Source: Phlebotomus papatasi
Taxonomy: Eukaryota > Arthropoda > Insecta > Diptera > Psychodidae
DNA: 64,000 nucleotides
Assembly: GCF_024763615.1 (NCBI RefSeq)
Contig: NC_077223.1
Span: 49,848,627 to 49,912,626, forward strand
Direction: 5' to 3'
The translations under genes and the position numbers were made by a program. This document shows positions 13,101 to 25,100 of this stretch, in pieces (position 1 is the stretch's first letter; the number at the start of each line of letters is the position of its first letter). The notes under the pieces are model-generated. The model saw nothing but the letters and a program-made list of their open reading frames with translations. It had not been told where the DNA came from and did not search any database.

Positions 13101-16100
13101 AATGTGAGATGTAGGACTAGCTTTTAGATTATATGTCCATGGATGAAATTCATTTAGTAACTTGGAAAAAAATAAACTTTTACGAAGCTGCAACATTACG
13201 AAGGTGCAAAACCTTCCCCTATGGTATTGAATTGATCCGATATCGGTGAAAATATTACCATTTTTAAGTGTATTAGTTAACAAAAAAAGTTACCTTTTTT
13301 GTTAATTTTCCCCATAAACAGGTGTAAAATTAACATGAAAAATGTTGATTTATTTATACACCTATAAATTTTACGGTTATGTCGGAAAAAAGTTAATCGT
13401 ACACTTTTTTTCCTCAATTATATGTAGGGTAAAGTGATACAAGAAGGACATATAATAAGGTGGGGTAACTGGGTTATTTTCCGAAGAGTGCTACTTAAAC
13501 ACTTGTTTTTGGACTGATGAAATTCTTTTGTACATCTTCTAAATCCATAGAATTATTCACTGTTTCATTCAGAAATATTATAGAAAAAAAAATTATCAAA
13601 AATATTAAAGAAAATTTATAAAATAATGATAATACTGAAATAAGTTAGCATGCACTAACTGGGTCGCCTTTTCGCTAATTCACTTTTAATTACAGTAGAC
13701 TCTCGCTGAATCGGGTCTTTCTCAATCGGGTGACAAATTTTGTTGACAATTTTCATGTTTAATTACACTGTGCAACAATTTCAAACTTTTTTTTTGTCCC
13801 TGGGTTCTTATGCTATTTTTTCTATTGCTAGGGTCAAATGATTTACGAAAATGCTTATCATTTTGATTTCATTTGGATTTTGCGCCTGGTATTTACGAAA
13901 AACGGTTTTTTCCGTTTTTTGATACTTGGGTGCCTATATCTCCGAATCTGCTGAACTGATTTATTTCTTACTTTGGAACAATTTGTTGTCCTTTACATGC
14001 CCGATAAATCCTCTGAACAAATGAAGTTCGTACAACTGATACCAGGGGCGCTGTAGTCACAAATATGTCAGAAAACATGGAAAAATCGAACTTTTTAGCA
14101 ACTTTGATCAAAAATATCTCGAAAACTAGGACTGTCCCTAACAATCTGTTTTGTGGGTTTGATAGAGAATTTAATCAGCTACATTTTCGTTCATGTACAA
14201 CTTTTCTCTCAGATTATTTTTTAACCTCGATATTGAGGTTCAAACGAAAACGAGCACTCAGCCAACTAAAGAAAAACTTAACTATTTCGCACATTTTGAC
14301 TTTTCTTTTCAAGTTTAGATAACCCAGAGTATTATTTTCACTTTTCTTACAGCTGTAGGACTTTATTAATACTTATTGCATTATAAAATGTGTTTAGATA
14401 TAATACAAGGTAATAACTCAAACAATATCTTCAGTAAGATTTCAGTGTTATTTCAATCTTAAAAGACTATTACAAAAAAGGCATATTAACTGCATATTGC
14501 AAAATTTTAAATATTTCAAAGAATATTTCTTGTTAAATTTACGTTTTAGAATCAATAAGTATCTATTATTTTACCTTTGACATACCAGTTATATATGGAA
14601 AACTTTGCAAAAAATCCTTTTTCTAAATTCATTTCTTTTTATAATTCTTTAAAAAAATTTCCTACATTTATCTACAATCCTACAATTTTAACCTCATAAT
14701 TACGGGATTTTCGTCGAAATAAATCTAAAACTAGTTTTTGAACTTGTAATTGTTACTTTATGTATATCACATATATGTTAAAGTTTTATACAAGTTTCCA
14801 AGTAATAAAATAATATTTAAAAATTTAAAATGTCATATAAAAATCACCATAATATCGATATTTAAGTATTAAATAATATAATAAAAGTTTGTACTGCCTA
14901 ATTGCGAGGAAAGAAAGCAATAACACTCGAAATTGTGAAGGATTTATTAAGTTGGCTGAATGCTCATTTTTCGTTTGAACCTCAATTTCGAGGTTAAAAA
15001 ATAATCTGAGCAAAAAGTTGTACATGAACGAAAATGTAACTAATAAAATTCTCTATCAAACCCATAAATCAGATTGTTAAGGACAGTCCTAGTTTTCGAG
15101 ATATTCTTGATCAAAGTTGCTACAAATTTCGATTTTTACATGTTTTCTGACATTTATGGGACTACAGCGCCGCTGGAGTCGGTTGTACGAACTTCATCTG
15201 TTCATAGGATTTATCGGGCATCTAAAGGAGAACAAATTATTCCTTAGTGAGAAATAAATCGGTTCAGCAGATTCGGAGATATAGGCACCCAAGTATCAGA
15301 AAACGGAAAAAACCGTTTTTCGTAAATACCAGGCGCAAAATCCAAATGAAATCAAAATGATAAGTATTTTCGTAAATCATTTGACCCTAGCAATAGAAAA
15401 AATAGCATGAGAACCCAGGGACAAAATCATCGTTGCACAGTGTTATGAAGCTAATTCGATCAAATTCGCTGTAGTTCTTCCTATTTTATCGTGATTCTTT
15501 ATAATTGAGGGCTTTTTGTGGAATTTACAAAGGCTTTGACGCTAAATTCTATCGCTAAACCGGATGACATTTTGCCCCATATTCCCGATTGAGAGAGAGT
15601 CTACTGTAAACCTTTGGATTTAAAATACTTTTTTCACAAGAAAAAAAAACAATAAATGTTTTCAATCACCCAGCTGTCATTAGCGAAAATATCACTGTTA
15701 GAAAATTTTTAGTGAAGAACCCAGCTGGCACAAGATTAAAATGAGTCGATTACACTCACTTATTTAATAGATAAAAATATTATTTTTGTTTTTTCTCAAA
15801 CTTGAATACTTATATTATGTTACTGTAGTGACTATATTACGGAAATAAAAATGAAAATATTATTTTAAGTGGATTAGTCATAAATGATCCAGATAGCGAA
15901 GCGCCCGGATTAGCACACTTGCCTATAGTGTTACAAATTGGACAATTCGCCGGTACAAGTTGGACATGGCTTGACAGTACAAAATTTGTTTTTAAGTACA
16001 AGGAACCAAATTATAAAACTAAAGTATTAAAAATATACAAATAAAAATGAAGTACTAAATTTATCAAGAAAAAAAGCCCTTTCCAACTTGTACCACTTTA

Positions 16101-19100
16101 CCCTATGTTCTTTCAAATTAGATGGATTTTACAAGGAGTTTTGAAATAAAAATTATATTGATTTTATTCTATCAGATATATGCATGGACGAGGTTGCTCA
16201 AAACGACATACAGTTGGGTGCACTGATGATTTACCAGCACCCCCTAGTACTGTTAGCAGTCCAATGGAGCCTCCTTTGACACATTCACCGGTAATTGGTG
16301 GCTCCAGTGGTGGACGAACAAGACGAAGTGGATTGCTGACAGTCACAGAACGGCCACCAGGTAAGATAGTGTGGCTAAAGGGAGAGGTGAATACCATAAA
16401 CAGTAGATTTAATTACCGGAAAATAAGTAATGAACCTTGTAGAAATGTTAGAACACTCAGTAGAAAATATTTTCATATTAAACGCATGGATATTTTTACC
16501 CTTTTCACTTTTTTTTAATCACATAATTTCTTTTTATATTAATCTTAGCTGTTATCACTCTATAAAGACTTTTCTTTGCCATTTTCTTTTATTTGTTTAA
16601 ATTTTGTTTTCCTTTTAATCTCACTCCTTCTTTTTTGTATTTTTTTTTTACTTTTTGGTTTTTGCTTGGATGTATAATAAAAAAAAACTGATTTTGGCTG
16701 CTATGTTGGTGTTGAACAAAACAAAAAAAAAAACATGTGTTTAGTCATAAGTCCCGAACTGATCAGAGAAGTGGAAGCACGCATGAATCGGAATTATCTA
16801 CCACCTTCACTTATGCAAAATTCCCAGGGGCAATTGCAGCAAAATACCTCTGCTGCCCGTCGTTTTGGACGAGCCTGCAAATTGCCAACTGTACAGGAAG
16901 TTGGTGAGTTTGTCAACGATTTTGTATTGACCTCTATTTTCTTTTTTTTTTGTGCATTACCTTTTTTTCATTATGGTTAAAAGTTATTGGCAGAAAACGC
17001 TCATTGCAGAGAATGAAAAAGCGGCATTATACAAATAGGCAGTAAAAAAAAAAATTGGTCAGCAAAAAATTAAATTTGAACATTTATTAATGTTGAATTT
17101 TAATAGCAGTAAAATCATCGTGTAAGTTTTGGTAAAGCAAAGTGAATTATTGTCCATTTTACTTGGAACAATGTAAGAGGATAATTAGATATTTTAGACC
17201 CAGTTTCATCAAGATTTAGGTAGGGTAAGTGTGCTGAATTTCGTCCAGCTTTTAATTTCGGCCATTTTGAGTGTAACTTCGGCCAAGCAACTAAATTATT
17301 GATTTGACCTTCGAATAATCAATAATTCCTTTTTTTTATTTTAAATATTTATTCTTTTAAGAATGTAATAACACAAAAATCGTTAAATTTTGGGTTTAAT
17401 TAAAATTAATATTGTGTTATAGATTCTTCGGCAGTGGCCTCTCAACATTTCATTTTTCCATACGTTTTTGCATAGAGGCACTGGAGACTATTGGCAAGTT
17501 CTTTCCTAAAGAGAATTGACTTATCAGTCTGATATATTTCGAAATCGTGCATTAAAAGCTATCTAAAAATACATATTTCATAATGTTCGCCAAAATTATA
17601 CAAGAACCACGAGCAAATTTGTTTAAATCGCGGTGCAATAGCTGCAAAATTTTTACAAGGAAAAGTGGAAAATAGCTTCACTTTTTATTAGGCTTGATTG
17701 GCCCCTGATCTTCGGTGTGTGAAAAGTCTATCAAAAAAATGTGACATATCGCTTGTGTTGCTAGCAGTCTTGTATTTGTGAAGTGCAAATAATTTTGCCT
17801 TTGAAGTTTTTCATTAAAATTGATTAGGCGGAAGTGGGGCACGTTTGAAAGTGGGATACCTCTGAAATTGGGATTTTTACCCATTTTTAGGTTAAATTGA
17901 GCCTTATCGTGATATAATTTAGCTGCACAAAAAGATTGAGAAGTTAAATTACATTATGATATTGCTCAGTTCCACTTAAAAAAATTCAAAGGTGCCCCAC
18001 TTCCCCCTAGTGTTCATTAAAGATTGTTTTTATTTATGTTAATATTGAATCGTTTTATAGATTTCAAGTGAAAGTTCCCAGTTGGTTACGTATTTCGCAT
18101 AAAAAATAGACATTTTGTGAGCATCTCTCCAGGGAAGTAATGTTTACTATTTCGGCCACATCTTTTGCTTCCCTAAAATTCCTCTTTATTTTAGTTTTTT
18201 TTTCAATTTCTGGATTGTGAAATGCCCATAGAAAAATCAAAGCATCGTCTCTATACAAAAGATGATGTGGAAAAGAGATTGAAAGAGTTCAGGAAAGGCA
18301 AGTTGCTACGGGAATCTGTGCGTAAATTTGGAGTACCTAGGTCAATTCTTTAGGTTTTTAGGATAAATTACACAGAAGATCTCAGGGTTTGTGGATCATA
18401 TAAATGTAAATATAAATGTATAAATATTTACCTCGTCCCGTATCAAGTTTAGAAATTTTCTATCCGTTGTTTCACACAAGGTGGTCACAAACAAGATGGC
18501 CGAAGTTCTACTCAAAGTGGCCGGAATAGCACGCAAAGCAATTTATATATTTTTATTCATTTTTCAATATTTTAGGAAGTGATTTAAAGAAAACAAAGAC
18601 AAACTACTTTTCAAGGTTCCAATTAACCCTCCTAATAAACAAGTAACAAGAAATTTTAATATGTAGGGGAGACCGGGGCAGATTAGCCAGTAAATGAAAA
18701 TTTTCATTGCGTATAATTTTTATTAAAATGTTTGCATGGTACTAACAAATACTTCAATAAATAGGAAATGAGGTGTAATTTAGGAATAAAGGGACAGATA
18801 ATCCTAACCGGCTTATGTAGGTGAGATTCTTAACGTGAGCTAACTCGGAGTGCATGCAAGTTCGATTTGGAGCTGAAGTTGGGAGACGCCATTCAGTTAT
18901 CTTGAATCAAATTCGTGAAATTATACAAATTTTGTATTTAAACCAAAATATCAAGGATTTGGATGAACTGACAGAAAAGTGTTATATGGGTGAAATGTAG
19001 ACCAGAATGTTCTCTATAATTTTGTCGTAGAACTTGAACTCATCGATTACTCAGAAGCCAAGATAAGCGAGGTTTTTTGTTTCTTAACTCGTTTTTTCAT

Positions 19101-22100
19101 CCAGAGTGCCCCAAGTGTTCATTTGTTGAACTTCAACTATATCAAAGAATTGTTGTATTTTGCGGGACTTTCCATTTAAACCCCTATTTTAAGTGTCTTG
19201 GTGGAGTAGAGGCAGTCAGATTGGCATCTGAGTGATTTCAAAGCGTTATTATTGGAAAAATCAATTTTTTCACACTTAAACGGCAAAATCGGAGTGATAG
19301 CGTAGTCTGATCGAAAAATGATGTATGGACGAAATGTAGAGACAAATGTGGTCTACAATTATGTTGAAGTAATTATCAAAATCGGTTCAGCGACAGTCGA
19401 GATAATTGAGGTTATGTGATATTGAAATTGGTTTTTCGACTGTGGCGCCCCTGGTGTTGGTCCCACGAAGTTCAAATATTCTAGAAAGTTGTAGCATTTG
19501 GTGAGATCTTTCGTTTAAGCCCTCATTCATCAAAATCGGTCACATAGAACCGGAGATATGATTTTTTGAATTTTGTGAACTTTGACCCCTCATATCTTCG
19601 GTTCTATTGAAACCACAGCGCACATACGCACCATTTTGGAAACGTCCTAGACTGGACTACAACATACTAAAATTTCATTAACTTGCACAATGCCGTTTTT
19701 GAGAAAAGTGACTTTGAATTTCGATGAATTTTGACGCTATCACAGCGCCATCTGTGGTGACTTTTTGAACTTCCATCTGAAAGTGCTCATTGAGACGAAA
19801 CCAAAAAGGTAAAATTTAGGTCGCTATGTTAGTTAGAACCGGAGATACAGGCCGGTCAATGTTCGAACTTTGACCCTTTATAGCTCGGGTCAGGGGTTTT
19901 AGATCGACTTAAGGTTTTTTTTGTTTGATAGGTATAATCAACGGCTACAACATACTAAAATTTCAGCCCGATGCACAATGGAATTTTTGAGTTATTTAAC
20001 TTTTAAGATTTAAAAATTTTCTTTTTAATAATAGCGCCCCTAGCGGTGGTTTTATGAACTTGCGATGTTAGAAGGGGAAGTGGCATTTCATGAGAGCTTT
20101 CCAAAAAGCCCTCACTTTTTAAATTCTGACAATTAGAACCGGAGTTATGGCCATTTTAAGAAATTTTTTTTGGACCCTTATAGCTCGGGTCAGGGGGGTC
20201 GGGGGACCTTAAGTTTGGTATTGATGGAAAGCCCTAAGGCCCAGCTATAACATACCAAAATTTGAACCCGCTCGATGCCATAGGGGCGGAGCTATTGAGA
20301 AAACAAAAAAAGGGGGGTCTTCAAAATGGCGGAAGGAGGGGTGGGGGGTGGGGGTCTATGCACCAAGTTGCAATTTTCACCCGATATATAACCTTTGCCG
20401 AAAACCGCAAGTAGATATCTTTTTTAGTTTAGGAGCTATTAAGCTCCAAAGAGCGGCCGGCCGGCCGGCCGGCCAGCCGGCCGGCCGGGAACGTAAAATA
20501 GCCACATATATATTCGTGATCAGGAAGTGCTGAAACACATTTTGGCCAAGTTTGAGCGCGATCGGACGACATGAAATTTTGTTAGGATTATAGTAGGTGA
20601 GATTGTTAAGAATCTCACCTAATAGTGGTTTCTTTAATATTCCTTCTAAGACAAGCTATAACACCCCACTGTCTAATACCATGCGTGGCTAATTCTATCC
20701 CGGTCTCGCCTATTAAAAATATAAAAAGAAAGTGATGTGAATTTCGATTTCATAAATACTCGCTGATCTAAAAGGTATACCGGAGACTTCAAATATTACA
20801 ATTAGATCTAAGAATAGGGTAAGTGTACCAAATTTCGGCATATTTGCATGCAAGCGTCAAAGTCTCAAGTTTGAAATGTATTATTTTAAATACAAATTGA
20901 TTTTTTTATTCTTTCTTCTTAAAGAGTGCTGCTTGGAACCTTGTAAAGAGTTTACCGTCTTTATTTACTCTAAAATAATTCTTAATACATTTTAAAATGA
21001 ATAAAAATATAGACATAGCTTTGGTGCCCTATTTCGGCCACCTTCATTCTCATAGTTCCTTGCCCTTCGGGAATTCTTCCAATGCCTTTTTCACGTCATC
21101 TCGTTTGTCGAAGCTACATTTTTTGTTATTCTTTTGCATTGTACAATCTCTAGAGTACGTAAAATCTAAAAGTTCATGGAAATTCGAGGAACGAAAAAGG
21201 TGGCCGAAATTGCAAGCTGGTCGGAATTTGGCACACTTACCCTAAATACGTCCTCTTCAGGGTTTTTGCCTTCAGGATATTGGTTTTCAGAATTTTGGCT
21301 TTCGGGATTTTGACCGGGACCCATTTATTTATTTATTTACTGACCAAATTTTACTTCTTGCTGCTTATTTGTTTTCGTCAAAAAGTTCATTTACAGTTTG
21401 TCCGAAAATATAATATATATATAAATACAATATAAATTTACCCTTTGACATTTTTAACCATATAATTAGAACATTTCTATATTTATTTGCCTTTTTATTA
21501 TATTTGAACACACCTAATTTTTTCGTGTATGTGTGTGAATGTACTTTAAAATTGTGTATATTTGATGCAATTGCATTTTTATTTTTATAATATTAGTATC
21601 ACTAAAGGAAATGTTTCATTCATACAAATTAGAGAGTGTATAGAATGAACATTGAAATAATTTAAAGAGGTAGGTGGTGATTACTGATTTAGAGTGAAAT
21701 ATTGTGAAGTATCTTATAATATTCTAATATAAAATAAATATTCAGAGAAAGATGATCTTTTAAAATAAAAAATTCCCTGAAAGATCTAGAGGGGGAAGTG
21801 GGGCACTTTTGAAAACGGGGCACCTTTGATATTGATATTTTTCTCCTATGTTTAAGTGGATCTGAGCCATATCATAATGCAATTTAGCTTCTCAATCTCT
21901 TTGTGCAGCTAAATTATATCATGATAAGGCTAAATTTTATTTAAAAGTATGTGAAAAATCCCAAATTCAAAGATGCCCCACTTCCCCCTACATATACTTT
22001 TTTTGTTTTTGTCTCTCTCATTAATAAGTGCTTTGTCCTTTGAAATTCAGGTCGCTATAGTCCCGTGAGGCGTGCTTCTGAAGGCTCTAGGATCAATACA

Positions 22101-25100
22101 CAATTTCAGGGACCGTTTCAAGAATGTCAGCAACTTCAGAAAGGACTTGCTCAACGAAATCTTCTAATTACTCCAAGTCCTCCGCTTATTGATAATTGTG
22201 TCAGTTTGCCAGGTAAAATATTTAAATTATTTTATCATTTTTTTTCTAAATTGATCTGATTTTTAAAGAGATCGATCACTATGATTTTTCTATTCACTTT
22301 GTTTTTTTTTCGTTGTTGTAAAAGTAATAATAATAATACTTAATGCTAATGCGATATCCCATACAACAGACACAAAGCTAATAGTAATAGAATCATATTT
22401 AGGGTCGTTGGAAAGGTCTTAGAATTCCTGATAAGACTGAACCGATTCCAATCGGTTATAAACCGATGCATAACGTAATTATTTCTTATCCGAAATTCAA
22501 TTATCGGTCGTGAATCGGTAAACTTAAGAAGTAATTGCCCAGAGCAGTGGGAAAACTCAGAGAAATCCTTGAACTCGTGAACAGCATCATTTTCTTATGA
22601 ATTGAACTGATAAAGGAACCCTTAAAACTTAACCGGTTCAAATCGGTTGTTAGCCCGTAATGAATCGGTTATGAACTGATAACTAATTTTTGTCCAAAAA
22701 TCAATTTTATTACTCATAAATCTATTTTGGGGGATATTTTGAGTAATTCATGAATCGGTTTAAATCGGTGGAGAACCGATAAACGGTAAATGATGCGAAA
22801 GTACTTTTGAGATAGCATCTAAGCCAGGAGTTCGAGCACTTCGCAAACTTTTTCTATTTCTATTTCGTGGTCTTCTTTTTCTCTTTGCCCGTCTGAAATA
22901 CTGGAGAAATCTAAAATTTACAAATTGTGTCAATCTACAGGAAATTAAGTTACCGAAATTATGTACCAGAATTTCCCATTGCAAGAAATGTAATGTTTCT
23001 TCATTAGTTTTTAATACCTGTAGTATATTTTTTTACTGATCGTTAAAATATGTATTGCTCTCTATAGTTAAAGCGTGTCGAAGGAAAATTTTCCCTATCA
23101 CATGTGAACCACAGTATATATTAAACAAAAAAAAAACAAATGTATTTTCAGAAAGATAATTTTATTGAGATTTTTCTGGGATTTTGTTTTGCTTTAATCG
23201 AATAACTTTTTGCCAAATTCTTGCACCTTCTTCTTAATTCCCTTCACTAAGGATTTGATAAATTCGTCTCCACGGTTTCGGATGGCTTTCTTCATCCTGA
23301 GATTCTATTTTACCCAGTATTTCTCAATCTTCCGGAGTGCAATACGGGTTAAACATCTTTCCCATAGCCTGGAAATCCTTTGAAAAGATGATCGTTAAGT
23401 TTCCTAGACCTTGCTTTAGCATTTTGACGCTATTTTGTCAGTCCGATGGGGACCAGCGTGAGCTTTGTAGGTTGTCAAACCATTCCTCTTCTTGATTTTC
23501 TGGACCAAGCTCCAATGTATTTCCATCTTTTTGCCAACATCTCGCACGCAAAGATTAAGTTGATTTTCGAAAAGCTCAAGAACTCTCTTTTTAATATTCT
23601 CTTGTCCTGAATCGCAGGCTTTCGGCTACTTCCTATTGGATTCTGAGCAACAATCTTGAGTTCTTTGAACCGAATTATAATCTTCCAGACCAGTGGAGCG
23701 GAACACTTCCCGGTCAAATTGGTGATTTCAGTATAAGGGCAGAATCACATTGGCAATAAAATGCTCGCCGTATTTCGTTAATTTACGTATTTCCATTACA
23801 ATTCTTACGCATATTTTCCATTACCGTATTACCTTATCTCATACTCAGTGACACTAGGTGAAAATAATATAAAAAAATTGAATAAATAAAAGGAAAATTC
23901 GATAAACGGTGAGTAAAAAAATGTAAGAGAAATTAATCGTACAGTTTTTTTGCTCACCGTTTATCGCATTTTCGTTTTATTTCTTCAATTTTCTTTTTCA
24001 CCTAGTGCCACCGAGTATGAGATAAGGTAATACGGTAATCGAGGATTTGCGTAAGAATATTCCTAAATTAACGAAATACGGTGAGCATTTCACTGTCAAT
24101 GTGATTCTGCCCTAACTCGCATTTCGATATTAAGATTTTTGTCAACTTTTAATTTTTGCATGCTCTCCATCTTTTTGCAATAACTCAGTCAAAAATCAAT
24201 ATTTTTTAACAAGAATTTCACCAAAAGAAAGATGATTAAATTCTCTTGAAACGACATTAAAGAAAAAAATATAAAATCCAAAGCCTACTGTGACTAACTT
24301 CATTTCAAGCATTGGGAAAAATTTTTCTTCGATACACGGTAAAAAATTTCAGCACATATTTGTTCCAAAACCTAGCTCGTCCACGGACACCACAATTTTT
24401 GGCATAATTTTGTTCATTTTACGAGACTCAAAAAGATAATCAATATTAGTAACGAATTTGTTCCAAAACGTGGCTCGTCCACGGACACCGAATTTTTTTT
24501 TTGGAATAAATTTGTACCTTCTAGGAGAAACAAAAAGATAGGGGAAACTGGGGCACCACCAAACACGGGGTACCACCAAATACTGCGATTTTTTAATCGG
24601 ATATTCGACTTCAGAGGATAAGACCGATAGGAATTTATAGGCACTATAGGGATGCTTGTTCACTGAAGGAATGGTCGAGATAGTCCAAGTAGTTTAGAAA
24701 TAAAAATTAGTGTTTGGTGGTACCCCGTGTTTGGTGGTGCCCCAGTTTCCCCTACACAATATTAGTAACGAATTTGTTCCAAAAAATAGCTCGTCTAGTA
24801 TGAAATCGTATCCCTCCTCACATTCAGTCACCCGTCACCGAAGCGAAGAGGACGCCAAATCTATGGCAATTTTCGTGCTACATGGTTTCACATTTTTAAT
24901 TCGAGATTCCCTTCCCCTCCTGCTGCCAGCACTCGCATATGATTTCGTTATGCACGCGTCTGAATAAAACATACTTAAGTTGATTCTTATTTGATGTTCC
25001 TTATAAACTTTCGCCACCGAAATCCATCTCGACTGAAAATCCATCTCGGCCTTAAGTGTAAGACGAAATCTTTTACACGAATTTGTTCCCGACAATGGAG

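Larger units (their letters stand above)
17223..18660 (+). mobile_element. Larger psq/pogo-type element, right end lost
   Basis: Starts after TA with GGGTAAGTGTGCTGAATTTC, the terminus of the ~426-bp MITE family at 20817, 27185, 40488 and 49926. It contains the psq-like frame at 18222-18353 and, at 18550-18640, sequence matching the MITE interior (TTTTTATTCATTTT, then CAAGGTTCCAA). The expected right terminus is not found; another MITE begins at 18666. A third MITE (17827-18007) is nested inside. This is the best candidate for the source lineage of the short copies. Confidence 0.6.
18666..20710. mobile_element. GGGGAGACCGGGGCAG MITE split by a 1.8-kb insertion
   Basis: Flanked by TA; left end GGGGAGACCGGGGCAGATTA, right end, inverted, GGCGAGACCGGGATAGAATT. 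Without the insert at 18820-20619 it would be ~245 bp and collinear with the 227-bp copy at 30990-31216 (compare TTTCTTTAATATTCCTTCTA here with TTGCTTAATATTCTTTCTA there). Confidence 0.78.

Noticed and set aside
16361..16518. Open extension of Sik3 exon 5 past the GTAAGA donor
   Set aside because: The extension is low in coding character, whereas the donor and the phase match to the exon at 16745 give a clean SIK3 sequence.
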